Assembly (NCBI GenBank): GCA_002633005.1
Contig: NMRA01001081.1
Span: forward strand, 1-34,578
Length of the DNA stretch: 34,578 nucleotides
Reading direction: 5' to 3'
Source of the DNA: Phoronis australis
Taxonomy: Eukaryota > Phoronida > Phoronidae
Made by a program: the position numbers and the translations under genes. Shown piece after piece: positions 22,715 to 32,639 of the stretch. Each line of letters opens with the position of its first letter. The stretch's first letter is position 1. The notes under the pieces were generated by a model. It had not been told where the DNA came from. It did no database searches and saw nothing but the letters and a program-made list of their open reading frames with translations.

Positions 22715-23690
22715 TCTCCCTATATAAGTGAAATTTCGCTAAGCAAAGAATTACAACTTCTAATCTACAGGCTGGGTCTCCAAACAGGGCGGTGGACATA
22801 CTTAGCTGCAGAGGGAAATCGTACTGATTTATTATCCATGTTTTTAAACATCCCCAAAACTTCTGAACAAGCGAACACTACCAATACAAATGTAGAATTG
22901 TTTCTTCGTTATGCTCACAGAAAGAACACAAAGAAGATTCACTAACACCTATTTTCTTTAAATAAGAGTTTGTACCAATAAGTCTGAGGTTGATACGGAA
23001 TTGAAACCACCGAGTCTGACATCGGAAGTACAATGATAAATTACAGAATGAATTTTTTTTCCAAGACTGAGTATCATCACATAAGTTAATTTCTCTCTCC
23101 CACTTCAATTCCACGAAAGGTTTTACATACAATTTGGAAATAAATAATTGATAGATTTTCCCGTCCCTTTATTTTCCGAGGAGATTCGAAAAATATGTTT
23201 TAGAAAAAATGGAGTGACTATAGTACTATTGTCTCTTAGATGATTCCAAGAATGAAGTATTGACCTTCGAATTCCATAAAAATGAGTAATACAAAGGCAA
23301 AATTGAAAATGTGTACAGACGGTATGATAATCACAAATATATTCTTTATCAGGGTGAATTAATTCATGAACGTATCGTCTACTTTCTTGAAACCACTCGT
23401 TCCAATTTTAAATCTTTTTTCACAGCAGAGCTTATCACCAAAACATATCTTGGAACCAATCCATATACAAACAGTTTTATCGATATTGGGTGCCAAACCA
23501 AAATACTTAGCAAAACTGATCAAGAAGGTTAAATGGCGATTTTAAAGAGGTCTTTGAACCATCTAGAAAGAGGACCGTGTCGTCTACATATTGCATTAAT
23601 TTAAACTCTAAAGAGCCTATTTTTATGCCTGTAACATTCTCGCATTGCGAAATGATCTGAGTTGATTTTAAAAAAGTGTCAGCTGATCTT
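22715..23690 (-). pseudogene. Non-LTR retrotransposon (LINE) reverse transcriptase remnant
   Basis: Read on the minus strand from about 23690, the first block (IISQCENVTGIKIGSLEFKL, then QYVDDTVLFLDGSKTSL) matches the palm of LINE reverse transcriptases with YVDD (23579-23590) as the catalytic box. The next block, SAKYFGLAPNIDKTVCIWIG, is the segment after the palm. Further on (23132-22878), RWFQFRINLRLIGTNSYL followed by SSLCSFCEHNEETILHLYW is the C-terminal zinc-knuckle (zf-RVT) region. The frame then has an in-frame TAG and continues as CSLVQKFWGCLKTW to about 22720. Frameshifts and stops separate the blocks and the 5' part is absent, so it is dead. L1/Tx1-like or a related clade; clade assignment uncertain. 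Confidence 0.85.
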
Positions 23691-25571
23691 TTTCAGGGCT
23701 TGCAATTTTCCTCTTTTAAGAGGATTTCTTCTTTTTAGTTTCAATTTCCTCATCTGATTTCCAGTATATTCTTTTTTCGTCTCTTTTATCATTATTTTGA
23801 CTTTATTTATTCAAAAATGTTTATTTCAGTTAAATTTTACAACACAATTATTTCTATTACGCAAGCCCATTTATTTGTGGAACGATACATCACCTGGAAA
23901 ATTTCCCTTCCATTTTGTCACGGGTCATTCCAAGCCCTGTTTTTTGCCTTTTAGGTTATTTAGTTTTCCACTTTGACTTAAGCAAACACCGCCTGATCCA
24001 AAAGAGCGCCCCGAGAGTGTTTTTTTCTGGAAAACCGCTGGTCGCTGTGAGCATTCTTTTGAAACAACTTATTCTTTGAATGATAGGCATAGATGCATAT
24101 CATACGCCAAATATCAACATATTACATTAACGTTGAAAGCATATAGCGTCATTCCATCAACACGCAAAAATAGCTATTGAAATGAACAAGGACATTTGTT
24201 GAACCAACAATGCAAAGTTCATCGCCGCACACGCAAAAGTTACAATCCAGTCTAAAAGTTCAAATTACTTGGCAAAAATGCAGCAGAGTTGCATTTAAAC
24301 TCCGACTTCATGGGAATGTTTTTTTCTGAAAAATCTGTAAAAGCTTTCTAAAATCCGGGTTCATGCAAATTTCTTCTTTTGGATGATCGCTCTTTCGGGG
24401 ACTGCTCTTTAAAGGGTGCCATGTTTTGGATATTCCCAGTAGACGAGCCTACAATTTTAAATTAAAAAGCGAACTAAGCGCTTGATCTGGATGTACATGT
24501 ACGCATACAGAAGGCCTCGGCGTATTAGATCGAGCCTTTATCATTCAGTTGACAAAAATCTTCACGGCATTCAGCCAGCCAAATAACTGCGTATTTTTTA
24601 AAGGACGGGGTTCGCCAAGACATTAATTTCAAGTATGGGTTCATCTAACTGGTTCACGTATAAACGCATGCGCGTAATTCCGAATACAGACGTAAGTTTG
24701 ATGTTGGCGCATGTGCCTAATTACGCACGTGAGCAGAAATGGTGACATTTAAAAAATCTTACAATATCTTTCGCAGAAGCTATTGTTCCGAAGTTATAAG
24801 TTAACATTTTTGGTTCTTGAGTGACTATCGCCTTTTTCTGCAAGGCTAGTTCATGGGGAGACTCAAAGGAGCCCCCATTTGGCGAAGTGGGCAAAAAGGT
24901 CCTCCTCAGAGAGACAAAAAGTCCTACAAAAGGAGAAAAAAGTCCACTTCAAGGCAGGAATTCGGCGAATGTACAAATCGTAGCTTTGAACGTAACCCGT
25001 TTTTTTAGTAAAACGTCCGCATTCACAAAAATTCAAGCCCCCCTATATTTTAAGATGGGTGTAGGCCTACGCATGTAGTTAGCAATCCGGCATTCTAAGT
25101 GCCGAATATTAGCCATCGTTAACCAGTCCCCAATGAAGAAATTCACGAAGGTTTGAAAACGGTAAATAAATCTGTGACCTAAAGAGCTGTCACTTTTCGG
25201 AATGTTTGCCCTCCAGACTTTCGGCCCTTCGTACAATCGACCATCCGACTATCGGCCCTTCGAACTATCGACCCTACGGACTAGTGCCCTCTGATGGAAT
25301 ATTATTGTGGACTCAGCTATTCGGACTACATTTGTGTGGGCTAAATGATTCATTTCAATCTCGAAGAAGTTTGAGCTGGGAACATCTAACATGTTTTGCG
25401 TATTCAATAACAAGTCCTCTACAGTATACGCCATTTCCACTGTGAAGTTCAAAATTTGCGTGACCGACCGGTGGCGCTACCCCCAGCGAATGGCTTCCGA
25501 ACTGCTAGCTTTCAACAATTACTTGAGATAACACTCCTCTGTTAAGCATTTGGGAACGCAATTGAGAGCTT
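23691..25571. other. Intergenic sequence between two transposon remnants
   Basis: No gene recognised. A two-copy 31/32-bp repeat lies at 25216-25278 (GACTNTCGGCCCTTCG followed by ATCGACC). Short open frames on both strands match nothing I know. Confidence 0.55.
25216..25278. repeat. Two-copy 31/32-bp tandem repeat
   Basis: Units 25216-25246 and 25247-25278 both read GACT(T/A)TCGGCCCTTCG, then a short variable part and ATCGACC. Confidence 0.75.
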
Positions 25572-25890
25572 TAAGGCGAAAGCAACCTTTTTTCATGTCA
25601 CTTTTAGCAAAAATAAGGTTCGTTGATTATCCCAGACACATTTTTCACTTAATTACAGCTTTTCGTAATTTGATTAATTCCTCGTCCTCTACTCCGGAAG
25701 TGACGTTTTGGGAGGCAAGAGCTTCGCGTCAATTTCTTTTCATTATAATCTGACTGAGAGCTGTCGAGTCAGTCATTGTTCTACCTCGGTTGTGATATGT
25801 TCGGTCGTCGTTTGCGTTTGTTTACAAGTCAGTCAACATGCCAAGCTGTTGCTAGCTACGTGCCGGGATGTACCCATTATCGTCTCACGC
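25572..25890 (+). repeat. Left terminal inverted repeat of the THAP element
   Basis: Pairs with 26599-26915 in reverse orientation. The inner end reads through ATGCCAAGCTGTTGC and into ACCCATTATCGTCTC, i.e. the first codons of the THAP frame. Confidence 0.85.
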
Positions 25891-26190
25891 GCTTTTTGTA
25901 CCTTGCGTCGCTTTCCGAAGGATGACACACTTCGCCGTACTTGGCTAGCTCGTTCATGTGAAGAACGCAGCGCTACCCGTCCACGCAACGTACAAAGCAG
26001 TGGAGAGTTACCGATTGTGTGGCAAGCATTTTCTGCCGTCAGATTATGACAGATATGTACGCTGAATTGATGAAGGTCCCTGCGAAACAACGCCTGAAGA
26101 AGGGTACCATACCGTCGCGGTTGATTCCCGGCAGTGTCCCGTTGCCAACCCCGAGAAGCGTGTTTTTGAAGCGAGAAGCCTCGTGAGCTG
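25838..26190 (+). pseudogene. Decayed THAP-domain coding segment
   Basis: Starts ATG at 25838 with MPSCC, then an in-frame TAG and frameshifts break it. Across three frames the THAP landmarks follow in order: VPGCTHYR (second Cys), RFPKDDTLRRTWLARS (the FPKDxxLRxxWL core), CGKHFLPSDYDRY (the C-x2-H ligands) and ELMKVPAKQRLKKGTIPSRL after the domain. THAP proteins bind DNA with a C2CH zinc finger, and many come from P-type transposases. Dead copy. Confidence 0.8.
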
Positions 26191-26236
26191 TGGCCACTAT
26201 ATACAGTGACTGGAGGCACTTCATCTACTGTCACCC

Positions 26237-26655
26237 ATGCCTCCGAACGTACCCCATTGCGTGCAATTCCAGGAACTAGCAGTCTTTTATTATTCGCCCT
26301 GTGCTGTTGTCTCTAGCCCAGAGCCTGTAAGCAGCCCTGCAGCGATGTTGAGTAGTGTGAGTGAATACAGGCCCAGTTCGACACCCAGTGAAGAGGACAG
26401 TTCGTCATCCAGTGAACAGATATGTGAGCCTAAGTTTGATAAGTTTACTGCGGACTTGTATTGGAGCTAATTGGAAAGTGCCAGGTGTGTGGCGAGGGAG
26501 TCACACGGCGGGATGTAAGCAGTTTGGGTGCTCAGATCACCCTTCAGTGGGAGTGTGTCGCGGGACACTCGGGCAAGTGGGACAGTTCTTCCTCTGTACG
26601 CGAGACGATAATGAGTACACCCCAGTACGCAGCAACAGCGTGGCATGTAGACTAA
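26237..26655 (+). pseudogene. Ser-rich linker and zinc-ribbon-like segment of THAP protein
   Basis: One frame (26237-26470) gives a Ser/Pro/Glu-rich linker ending EPKFDKFTADLYWS. A shifted frame (26461-26655) gives LELIGKCQVCGEGVTRRD, then ITLQWECVAGHSGKW, with CxxC and CxxGH pairs. This layout is common downstream of THAP domains in invertebrate transposon-derived proteins (recalled family pattern). Reading then runs into the inverted right arm at 26599. Confidence 0.65.
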
Positions 26656-26915
26656 CTCGTAAGCAAAAGCAAACGACGACTGAACTTATCACAACCGAGG
26701 TAGAACAATGACTGACTAGACTGCTCTCACAGTCAGACTATATGAAAAGAAAATTGGCGCGAAATTCTTGCCTCCCAAAACGTCACTTCCGGAGTTGACG
26801 ACGAGTAATTAATTAAATTACGAAAAGCAGTAAATAAGTGCAAAATATGTCTGGGATAATCAACGAACCTTATTTTTGCTAAAAATGACATGAAAAAAGG
26901 TTGCCTTCTCCTTTA
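26599..26915 (-). repeat. Right terminal inverted repeat of the THAP element
   Basis: Reverse complement of the left arm. On the minus strand its inner end has its own ATG (near 26654) and reads MPRCCCVLGCTHYRLA, an intact version of the THAP start that is interrupted by TAG in the left arm. Confidence 0.85.
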
Positions 26916-28181
26916 CTTACGAGCAAGGTGTGTATATTTCCAAAAATCATCAAACCGTACGACATTTGGTAGACAGCCGAGTGGATTTGCAGTTCTCCGC
27001 CTTCCAGACATTCGTGCTTATTTTTAAGTATGAATTTATGAAAAGCTTATAATGTTTTCAGTCTTTGACTTATGAACTGATTGAAATACCTCGGTGACTG
27101 GCTCTAGGAACCATACCGTTACTGTTTCCTAGGTGATCTCCAGAAACGAGTAACTGCGGTTCCTAGGTGAGCTTACAAAAAAATCGAATGACCTCGGCCA
27201 GTCGGCGGCTTCCACAAAACATTTTTCTTAATGAGTATATTCGCTTTGAAAGCACATCATCTGATAATTATTACTGCTAACTATGCGTTTTTGATGAAGT
27301 ACTATTACCAGAGTAGTGTTGGACATCATGTCTGAACTCTAAAATTACGTAACGGGCAAAGCGAGACCGCGTTTTGAGACCCGGCAGTTTGTTCTGTCCC
27401 GCACCTTGTTCTTGTTTTCAATGAAATTATTTGAGTTGACCTCTCGACCGAAGGTAAGTAACGGATGATTTGCTTTGATTCAGCGTGACCCGCACTGACG
27501 GTAACAGTCATAAAACTGTTTGGGTCATTGAAGTGGAGTGTGTCGGCTTTCCCGGGGGAGACTCCCTGATAAGTGTAACTCGTCCTTTCCGTCCGTCTAT
27601 TGCAATACACGCACTTTGTAAAATACGCCCAAAGTGATCAAACTGAACGAACAAGATTTGGACATACCAGTTCTCAACTGCATGAAAAGCATATTTGTAA
27701 ATAGTAGGCCTAAACTAACACTTGAATGGTAAAATGTATTCTGTGGGTGTGGTCGTGGCTGTGCGCTGGGCTCACGACTTCTCCTGGGCACGCATCATTT
27801 CAACGACGAGTCTTGATGTACGTGATGTGTTTTTGCAAGTTCTGAAGTGAAGCTAGCACTCCCGAGTTATACATGACTGAAGGCAGCAACTGTGGCAGTG
27901 CCGAGCACATCTCAAGTTACATGTATATTTTGATAAGTTTTACACTGACCTCAAACATATTATTATGTCTTAATTTGAGGTTGCACGTGCAGTCTGGCTA
28001 TAATTATAAAACGTTTATCTGCAATCATAGGAACAGACTGTACTCGGTAGAGTTCGCAAAGACGTTCAGAATAAGAACCCCCTGACAACTGTGAGGTTAC
28101 GCAGAGTTCGGTGTTTTTAGTTTGACCTGTCTGCAACCATTTTTTAGTCGCTTGCTGATTTACCTGGCCGTCCGTCTGATC
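26916..28181 (+). other. Intergenic sequence and presumed SQLE promoter / 5' UTR
   Basis: No gene recognised. The SQLE start at 28182 has ATCATGG context (A at -3, G at +4). I looked for sterol regulatory elements and found only a loose CCACACCC-type sequence near 27741-27751 (minus strand), not enough to call. Confidence 0.5.
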
Positions 28182-28274
28182 ATGGAGTTGTTGACGTTAG
28201 TACTTGTCGCGGGAACAGGTGCAGGGCTTGCGTTTGGACTCGTGATTTACTTTCTATCGAATTCTTCAAAAAAG
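28182..28274 (+). CDS. SQLE: SQLE coding exon 1, membrane anchor (residues 1-31)
   Basis: ATG in good context (ATCATGG), 31 codons, a hydrophobic run LLTLVLVAGTGAGLAFGLVI followed by SNSSKK. Ends AAAAAG|GCAAGT in phase 0: a GC donor with otherwise perfect consensus. The nearby GT (28279) would put exon 2 out of frame with an early TGA, so the frame supports the GC donor. Assigned by phase, topology and position; the peptide itself is not conserved enough to identify alone. Confidence 0.72.
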
Positions 28275-30289
28275 GCAAGTAACATTTAACACCATAACTA
28301 AAAAGAATCACGAATAAAGATTGAAGTGGACAAACCATCATGGTTTCATTTAGTTTGTAGGTGCAGTGATTTGTTAATTCAGTACGCTTTGTTTTTGTAT
28401 CAACCTTAAGAAGTCTTTTTATTGTCGTTGTTATGGTTACTAGCTGGCTACCTATAGGGGTAACTAGAAAGTAAAAACACTTGTAAATGATAATGCAATA
28501 TGACGGCAGCCAACCATGACTTTCAATACCATTATTGAAAAATACCCGAAACCACAGTTTGTTTGTCATTGTATTGTCAGTATAAGCGACGTACAAAGAT
28601 AATTTACACCGAACTACAAAATCTTTGGTACAGAGACAAACTCGGTATCAATCGCGTAATTTCGCCATGGGCAGAATGTTGGATCATCAGCCAAAAAGCA
28701 AGTTATATGACTTTTAAACTTGAGAATGATTGACCGTAACGACTGAAGTTCGCACACTGTGGTCAGATAACATTCCCATCCATCCTAAAATAACCGAGGT
28801 GTTCCATATGAATCCATTGCTACTCCGTCGCTGCCACTCGCTGGTGCAAGAATGGAATCATCTGTTATTATAACTGATAAGCATTTCATACATGATACGC
28901 GGTCACCATGAGAACTGGAATCTATGTATAATATACTTTTAGGTGCAGCCATTCACTTGTGGCCATCTCAGTGCACATGTTTGGGCTCCAATGCAACGCC
29001 ACGAAAGGCTTAAACTCACTAGTGTGATTATTGTGGGGGGTATTTGTTTTGGTTGTTTTACCACGTCACGAGCCATTGTGTTTTATGACAGTAAAAAGTG
29101 TCCGTGCATGTTTAAACTTGCTTATTTCAATGAAATTAGACTTCACATTTGAATAATTCTGCAATTCGAACGTGCAATAGAATATTTTACCCTATTTGAT
29201 GCTACGAAAATACCCGAGGTCAGTGCGGATGTTCCTGATGCCATGTAGGATAAAGTATAAATTCTTGATAATTGTCTGATCAAACTCAAATAACACCTCG
29301 AGACTACAGTGAAGCCGACTTGGATGCTCGGCTGAACAATGACAACTTTCGCGGTATGTTCCGGCCATGCACGGCGAAAACTGCATAGGCATGTTGCTAC
29401 GTCATATACTAAAATTAAAATCCATTCTTTTATTCAAATTCAAACCGAAGGAGCGCCAGTCTTATCAGTATCCAAGTATTCACGTACGTTTGGTGTAAGA
29501 ATTGTGGGTTGTGGCTTACTTTTAGATAAAGGCGCCCCAGCCCACAAGAAATGCCAGCATGGATGATGCGGACATTGTGATCGTGGGCGCTGGCATTTTG
29601 GGTACGACGCTTGCTATAAGCATGGCACGCAATGGCCGTCAAGTTGCGGTGATTGAGAGAAACATGGGCGAGGTTCAAACCATAGCTGGAGAAGTCTTGA
29701 TGCCAGGAGGGAGAAAGGCACTTCATAAACTTGGCCTCGCAGGTATAGGGGTCGAGCTCAATAATTGTATCGCCGGCGCCGGTCGAGAAAAATCTAACCT
29801 ACGAAAATCACGTGCTCCTGTTGAAAATACATGGCGATATCTAGCGACATCTTGCTTTTCCAGCGACATCTTAGTGATATTAACTCGGCCCTGGTCGTTC
29901 ATTTTTGACCTTACTCCACGTTCTCGAAAAAATTTTCACATAGTAACGAAGAGAAGATCTTGTGATGACTCGAATCTTTACCGATACTGCGCGCTGTGAG
30001 CGTATTTTGTGTCGACACCTAACGCTTCGTGTAGCTACATTTAGCAAAACTATGTTGTCTGTTGATTATTGTCCCTCATCATCAATAAAAACTAAACACT
30101 AGGTTTTACTTGAAAATCAATTTCAGGTGTGATTGCCGAGATTGAGGGAGCCGTGGCACATACAAATCTTTATAGCGTGTTGGTTGACGAAAACATAGAG
30201 TGGAAATTTACATTCCCTCAGCCTGTAATTGGATTTCATCACGAGAAATTCCTTACTGCATTGCGTGAAAGAGCAAAGCAAGAGAAAAA
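28182..30289 (+). CDS. SQLE: Squalene monooxygenase (squalene epoxidase), 5' part, three exons
   Basis: ER-membrane flavoprotein that makes 2,3-oxidosqualene from squalene, an early committed step of sterol synthesis. Exons 28182-28274, 29526-29742 and 30127-30289 join in phase to 157 residues. Residues 4-26 are a hydrophobic N-terminal membrane anchor. Residues 47-57 (DIVIVGAGILG) form the FAD-binding GxGxxG fold, ending in VIER (E75). GEVLMPGG (86-93) matches the family's GE-xLQPGG motif, and IGFHHEKFLTALR (138-150) matches the family's HHGRF region. The first intron is GC-AG. Vertebrate enzymes are ~570 residues, so about 400 residues lie in later exons; I found none before 34578 and the gene presumably continues beyond. 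Another group A flavin monooxygenase is possible, but GExLxPGG plus HH favours SQLE. Confidence 0.85.
28275..29525 (+). other. SQLE intron 1 (GC-AG)
   Basis: GCAAGT to CTTTTAG. Nothing recognised within; minus-strand open frame 28180-28596 is not supported. Confidence 0.65.
29526..29742 (+). CDS. SQLE: SQLE coding exon 2, FAD-binding motif (residues 32-104)
   Basis: Acceptor ACTTTTAG; the codon just upstream in frame is a stop (TAG), so the coding block must begin here or at the ATG 29559. Encodes IKAPQPTRNAS, then DDADIVIVGAGILGTT, RQVAVIERN, GEVLMPGGRKALHKLGLA. Donor CGCAG|GTATAG, phase 1. The motif order is that of squalene monooxygenase. Confidence 0.9.
30127..30289 (+). CDS. SQLE: SQLE coding exon 3 (residues 104-157)
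   Basis: Acceptor AATTTCAG, donor AAAAA|GTAAGT, phase 1 in and 2 out. Encodes GVIAEIEGAVAH, then WKFTFPQPVIGFHHEKF and LTALRERAKQEK. The HHEKFLTALR helix corresponds to HHGRF...LR in vertebrate SQLE. Confidence 0.88.
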
Positions 30290-30795
30290 GTAAGTTGTAT
30301 TGAAACGACACCTATAGGCGTTTTTCGTGAATCTTGTCTGAGTGTACTCAACGACAACTAGACAAGCACCCCTTAATATCGTTTCGTGAATTTCGTGAGA
30401 CCAAAAGATGTCATTGACAACGGTTGAAAGTTTTTAACCGCAGGGTAGGTATACCTTTTGTTCTAAATGACGTCACGAAAACATGGGACTGTCACCAATG
30501 TAAACTGGGCAGAGTTCAGAAACCATGAGACCTCGCTAAAAAGCAAAACTTCGCGAGATTACGTGAGATATTGCCGTGTATTTTAAACGAGAACACGTGA
30601 TTTTGTCTAGATTTTAGCGAGGTCCTAGCGTAGTTCCTGGCGTAACTGAATTCTACCCTGTATTTGAAACAAATTTCGTTGGTATTTTCTTTTCTTTTCT
30701 TTTAGGCTACACTGTCTAACATTGCTACTCAAATAGTGTACCCTAGCTGTTACTCATGATCGTGAATACATGATTATGAAGTGCATTGATACGAG

Positions 30796-30910
30796 ATAAA
30801 ATGTAACAATTTCGTAAAATGTAAGACCATTGTTACATTTTACGTCATTGTTACATTTTACGTTGTTAAACCTCTCCTAAAATGTAACAAGTTGTTACAT
30901 TTTACGTCGA
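30796..30910. repeat. Cluster of inverted TAAAATGTAA / TTACATTTTA repeats
   Basis: Five copies of ATGTAA or TTACAT-containing TAAAATGTAAC and its complement lie within ~115 bases. One pair forms a perfect 12-base-arm hairpin AAAATGTAACAA-g-TTGTTACATTTT (about 30879-30903). Another gives CGTAAAATGTAA...TTACATTTTACG. Confidence 0.85.
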
Positions 30911-31269
30911 ATGCACACGCGAGAAATGTACCATTGTTATTGACCAAAATTATGAACAAGTAGTATCTGACACGGCCGGGGGCTACTCAAGTATTTTTGG
31001 AGCAGCGGTGCCGCCCGAAAAATTTGGATACCTACCTGTTTAGAGTCGGCTCGGACAGATAGTGACCCACTTAGAGACTAATTTGGTGTAAAAATTCACA
31101 TTTCAGCAGTTCTGTTTCAGAAATTCAGAAAAGGCACTCTTTTAGATAGTATTTTGTCGAAGATTATACCATTTTGGAGAGTATTTTTGCTGTGAAAAAA
31201 CAGCCACGGGGCGGCGCTTTTCCATAGGAATGTCCTCCTGGCTTACACAGCATGAATCTGGCTACCCAT

Positions 31270-31350
31270 TATCATTTTTATTACTATTGTTATTACATTG
31301 CTATTACTACCATAACTGCCATTACTACCATAACTGCTATTACTACTGTT
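31270..31350 (+). repeat. Degenerate ATTACTACC/ATTACTATT simple repeat
   Basis: Trinucleotide-rich run with repeated ATTACTA(C/T)(C/T/G) and CATAACTGC units. The open frame across it (31252-31446) is compositional. Confidence 0.75.
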
Positions 31351-32019
31351 ACTACTTTCACTAACAATTATTCGTTATCGGTATCGTTATCATCATTATT
31401 ATTTTTAATTTATTTAAAGAGGACATACACAATACATGTTTTATAAAAGAGCTAATACATCATGGTCATCAAAGATTTTAAAAGCATCTCTTTTATGGTT
31501 CAATGTTTTCACCGGGCTTCCCATAATGGACAGAGAGTGTTATTTCAAAAGGATTTTAAAGGGGTTCCCATGTTCAGCCTTAACGATATTGAGAGAAACC
31601 TCTTGACAGCGGTGGGTGCAGAGTAAGTCTGCTTTTTGGAAACGAGGAGATTGCATGGGCGGCGCAGCACTGAAATAAGTTGGGGCTAATTTCCGATGCT
31701 CTAAGCCTACGCCATTGGGATGGTCCAGTTACCGGGGGGTACTCCAATAGAAGAGGTACAGGGTACGTTCGGCCAAGGGGTGCCATTTTCGAAAAAAAAA
31801 ACTTTAAAAAGGTGCGTTTTTTGAATTTTTAAAACAAAAATGTGCAAAAATGGGTAGGTATCTTAATTTTCAGAGCGGCACTTCAGTCCAAAGTGTTCGA
31901 TTCCCCCAACCCCCGGTCCAGTTTTTGGTGTATTCATTATTTACTGCAATAAATTAAGACAGCAACAAAAAGGAGATGGACGATGTTTAACATGTGTTCA
32001 TATCTGACATGACTGAGTA

Positions 32020-32220
32020 GACGACAGAGCAAAAAATTGTCAACGTTGTTTTGTCTGTTGTCGCTTACGCTTGCATTTGAACGTTTTAGAAACTGAATGG
32101 CCAGGTTACGCGGCTCCGTAACAAACAAGGAGACAAACGTTATGTTGGTGTGTCTTAATTGACAGAGCTAAAATTTTCCAAAGTTGTTTCGCCTATTGTT
32201 GTTTACGCCTACAAACGTGT
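32020..32220 (-). repeat. Diverged duplication of the hAT C-terminal end
   Basis: GACAGAGC(A/T)AAA...TTGT and GTTGT(T/C)(T/G)(T/C)(T/G)C(T/C)(A/G)TTGT(T/C)G(T/C)TTACGC occur at about 32020-32085 and again at 32160-32220. On the minus strand they give NRQNNVDNF and NRRNNFGKF, i.e. duplicated C-terminal tails of the hAT frame. Confidence 0.6.
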
Positions 32221-32620
32221 TACAAATGTCTAGTAGGTTTATTTTATCCAACCGTTCTCTGTGACTGTTCAGAATGCTCAAGCTCATGAACCTTTCCTGT
32301 CCCATAGTTGATCGTAACCACGTTTTTACTCTCCTTGCTGTAGAAAACGTTCTCTCAACCGACGTACTGGTAGCAGGGTTCACTAAAACAAGTTCGAAAA
32401 AGCGTTACTACATTGTTGATCAACGACTTTACGAAGTCTTCAAGACCCTTCACGATCTCAAGAATATCCCCGAAACACTTACAATTTTGTTCACCTGCAA
32501 ATTCTTTAAGGGTATTCAATTGCGTTACCAAATTGTCACCAACGAAGTCTTGTGAATACGTTTCCATCACCTGCGTTAGCTCAGGCTCAAGGTTTTTCTC
32601 TCGTGACGTAGCCTTAAAGG
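32168..32620 (-). pseudogene. hAT-family transposase C-terminal remnant (ZMYM1-like), frameshifted
   Basis: On the minus strand, 32620-32400 reads METYSQDFVGDNLVTQLNTL through SLINNVVTLF, then one frame over 32400-32168 gives VLVNPATSTSVERTFSTARR, KTWLRSTMGQERFMSLSIL and LDICNTFV. This is the hAT dimerisation (hATC) region, near the zinc finger MYM-type 1-like group. The two blocks are out of frame by one base at an A5 run (32397-32401). The N-terminal zinc-finger and catalytic parts are missing. It lies opposite to SQLE and is most likely an insertion in its intron or just downstream. Confidence 0.85.
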
Positions 32621-32639
32621 CGAATGCCACCCGATTTCA

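Larger units (their letters stand above)
25572..26915 (+). mobile_element. THAP-domain (P-element-like) transposon remnant with ~320-bp terminal inverted repeats
   Basis: The left arm 25572-25890 and right arm 26599-26915 are inverted copies at roughly 85% identity by eye. Shared landmarks include GGCAACCTTTTTTCATGTCA-type ends, AAAATAAGGTTCGTTGATTA, CTCCGGAAGTGACGTTTTGG and CTACCTCGGTTGTGATA. Between them is a decayed open reading frame with an N-terminal THAP zinc finger and a later zinc-ribbon-like segment. The arms extend past the THAP start codon, so the right arm carries an inverted copy of the gene's own 5' end. The RNase H-like transposase core is missing. No 8-bp target-site duplication was found. 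Confidence 0.8.
30290..32160 (+). other. Downstream SQLE intron or intergenic sequence
   Basis: I searched for the next SQLE exon (family region following the HH motif) and found no match. The stretch holds a palindromic cluster (30796-30910) and a degenerate ATTACTACC-type simple repeat (31270-31350). Confidence 0.5.

Noticed and set aside
25706-26234. Open frames of 113 (+) and 133 (-) codons across the THAP element
   Set aside because: The + frame contains part of the THAP domain but is shifted before and after; the - frame is its shadow. Recorded as a pseudogene instead.
27737-27760. Possible sterol regulatory element upstream of SQLE
   Set aside because: Only a CCACACCC-type sequence is present, which fits KLF or GC-box sites as well; no ATCACCCCAC match.
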